Source of the DNA: Branchiostoma floridae
Lineage: Eukaryota > Chordata > Leptocardii > Amphioxiformes > Branchiostomatidae
Direction of reading: 5' to 3'
Length of the DNA: 64,000 bases
Assembly: GCF_000003815.2 (NCBI RefSeq)
Contig: NC_049985.1
Span: forward strand, 2,548,970-2,612,969
The translations under genes and the position numbers were made by a program. Below the pieces are notes generated by a model, which was not told where the DNA came from, did not search any database, and saw only the letters and a list, made by a program, of their open reading frames with translations. Below are positions 62,650 to 64,000 of this stretch, one piece after another. How positions within the stretch are numbered: position 1 is the first letter of the stretch; every line of letters begins with the position of its first letter.

Positions 62650-64000
62650 CTGCAGAGGGAGAGGGAAAAAACGAAGGCAGGTGAGTTGACAGTTAATAAT
62701 GTAAAGTTTATTGCAAATTCGTGCCCCTGGGCTAGTTGCAGGTAACATGAGAGATTCAAACAGTGTAAAAACAATATCACAAGTGTCTACTATAGTCTAA
62801 AACTAGTAAAAGCCATCTCTAGATCCTGGGTTATTGGGTTCGGCTCCTTTTTCAAAGACAGTGGAAGACGAAAGAGCCCATCTTTTCTATTATGTGTTAG
62901 AAGGAGAATTGTTTTTTGTCAGTGAATGTAAAGAAGTTTGGTTGGAATTTGGTGGCCTCTTCGAACAGCTCTTTTCTTTTAAATTTTGTGATCGTAGAAA
63001 GAGCAGTTTGACATAAAATGTGTTTCGTCTTCCACCACGTTTGACATGCATTATTTGCACATTCTTTCACACACAGGTAGCTTAAAACTCTTTATGCATT
63101 TTTGTACCGTTTTCTTTATGAAAACGATATAATATACAAAGCCTGATAAAAATGCACAAAAAGTGTCAAAAACAATCAGAGACTAACCTCTGCTTGGAGA
63201 TTAAGTTAATAAGCAGAATGATACAGTGCAAATTCAAATACCTTTCTTTTCATTACCTCTATACTACATGTATCTGGCCAGTTGTTTCCTCCCCCCCCCC
63301 CCCCCTGAAACGCTCAAGTGTAACCAACATCAAGAACAAACCCAACTGGCATCCATCCAACGGACCACCCACTTGATAATATGTGATCTTAGCTGATATA
63401 CTACACAACAGCCATGACTGTAATCTTTGGTTGAAACACTCATTGAAAGGAGTAAAATATGTTATGCCAAGTAATAGTCACTCAAGCAACTGGATATGAT
63501 TTTGGAGTGTTGCTTGATAAATTACATTTGGTATATCTTATTACCCGATTGTCTAAAGTTTATTGAGGGAGTAAAATATGTCTTTTGCATTGTAACAAGT
63601 TTCTATACACTATTTCTGTATATGAAGTTATGTGTTCACCAACAAGCTTTTTATATCTATCAGAGACTGATTGAAAGCATATTGGCCAGAGCTTCAAATT
63701 GTGTACTGAAAAAGTGCATCTTAACAATGTCACCAATGAACCCTTATTCACATATACGTCTTTTGCAATTTTTCATATGTTGGTACCTGTAACAGTGCGA
63801 GTAATTGAGAAATTAAAAAAAGCAAGGAAGAATTCTGAATATCCAGCCTAATCTCTCCATGTGAAATCAAATGATTCATACCTAATCATAACAGTCTTTT
63901 GAAGACTGTATCAAAGAATTCTTTCATTAGCAGACTTCAATATGACTTCTATTTATGAATAGTGCATATTCAAGTTGTGATTTGACTGTACAATAACTGC
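62650..64000. other. Upstream Dach intron (continues beyond window)
   Basis: No exon is seen. A run of 15 C lies at 63291-63305. The ACATGT/TTATT-rich remainder has no recognisable repeat. Confidence 0.45.

Larger units (their letters stand above)
26279..64000 (-). other. Dach: Dachshund gene, 3' portion (gene span)
   Basis: Eight coding exons read from 62649 down to 26279 join without a frame error and give 429 residues plus a stop (435 with the other last exon). The order of motifs is that of Dachshund proteins: GRPPKR region, Ser/Thr-rich middle with LPNGL, QNG-AMLGLTP motif, TETLLTNIQGLLKVA, and the long charged coiled coil ending LYFK. Dach is a nuclear co-factor of the Pax-Six-Eya-Dach network. 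Its N-terminal Ski/Sno/Dac-related domain binds DNA or chromatin, and its C-terminal DachBox-C mediates protein contacts, including with Eya. The N-terminal exons lie beyond 64000. Introns in the window are 0.4 to 12.4 kb and strongly enriched in tandem duplications. The gene converges on the zinc-finger cluster tail to tail. Confidence 0.93.

Overview
This is a repeat-rich, intron-rich animal genomic window, most likely from a cephalochordate (amphioxus, Branchiostoma type). That assignment is an inference. It rests on large single-exon C2H2 zinc-finger arrays with alternating CGECGY and CDxCDY fingers, a Dachshund gene of chordate-like organisation, dense tRNA-derived SINEs and short TA-flanked MITEs, and a degraded 18S rRNA fragment. 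Two 100-base runs of N (1670-1769 and 25737-25836) mark assembly gaps. There are no bacterial-type genes, operons or CRISPR arrays.

Left part (1 to about 20.4 kb): a head-to-tail cluster of five plus-strand C2H2 zinc-finger genes, called here ZNF-A to ZNF-E. Each has one coding exon that follows a TTTCAG splice acceptor and opens with ATG GCT GAT TC(C/T) (M-A-D-S). ZNF-C (17 fingers), ZNF-D (10) and ZNF-E (23) are intact. ZNF-A runs into the first gap, and ZNF-B carries four one-base insertions beside that gap. A promoter/first-exon-like module recurs at about 4.5, 8.2 and 13.6 kb, upstream of C, D and E. This shows that the cluster grew by tandem duplication of a unit of about 3.5 kb. The units have since been invaded by a 2.2-kb foldback element with minisatellite arms (8561-10751), a 2.1-kb element with hAT-like ends (14089-16229), SINEs, TA-flanked MITEs, a non-LTR retrotransposon tail (12732-12977) and an antisense 18S rRNA fragment (436-599).

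Middle part (20.4 to 26.3 kb): no convincing gene. It holds SINEs, MITEs, the second gap and possibly a long 3' UTR of the gene to its right.

Right part (26.3 to 64 kb): the 3' portion of the Dachshund (Dach) gene on the minus strand. Dach is the transcriptional co-factor of the Pax-Six-Eya-Dach network. Eight successive coding exons (62649 down to 26279) join in perfect phase, every junction in phase 1. They encode the GRPPKR region, the Ser/Thr-rich middle and the whole C-terminal coiled-coil DachBox-C. The N-terminal Ski/Sno/Dac domain lies beyond position 64000. Two features of this gene stand out. There are two competing last coding exons, both beginning D-A-x-L-Y-F-K-N. In addition, the exon at 36943-37083 is flanked by tandem copies of its own edges: four extra donor-side copies and three extra acceptor-side copies. 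The introns are full of local tandem duplications and hold several non-repetitive blocks that could be enhancers.
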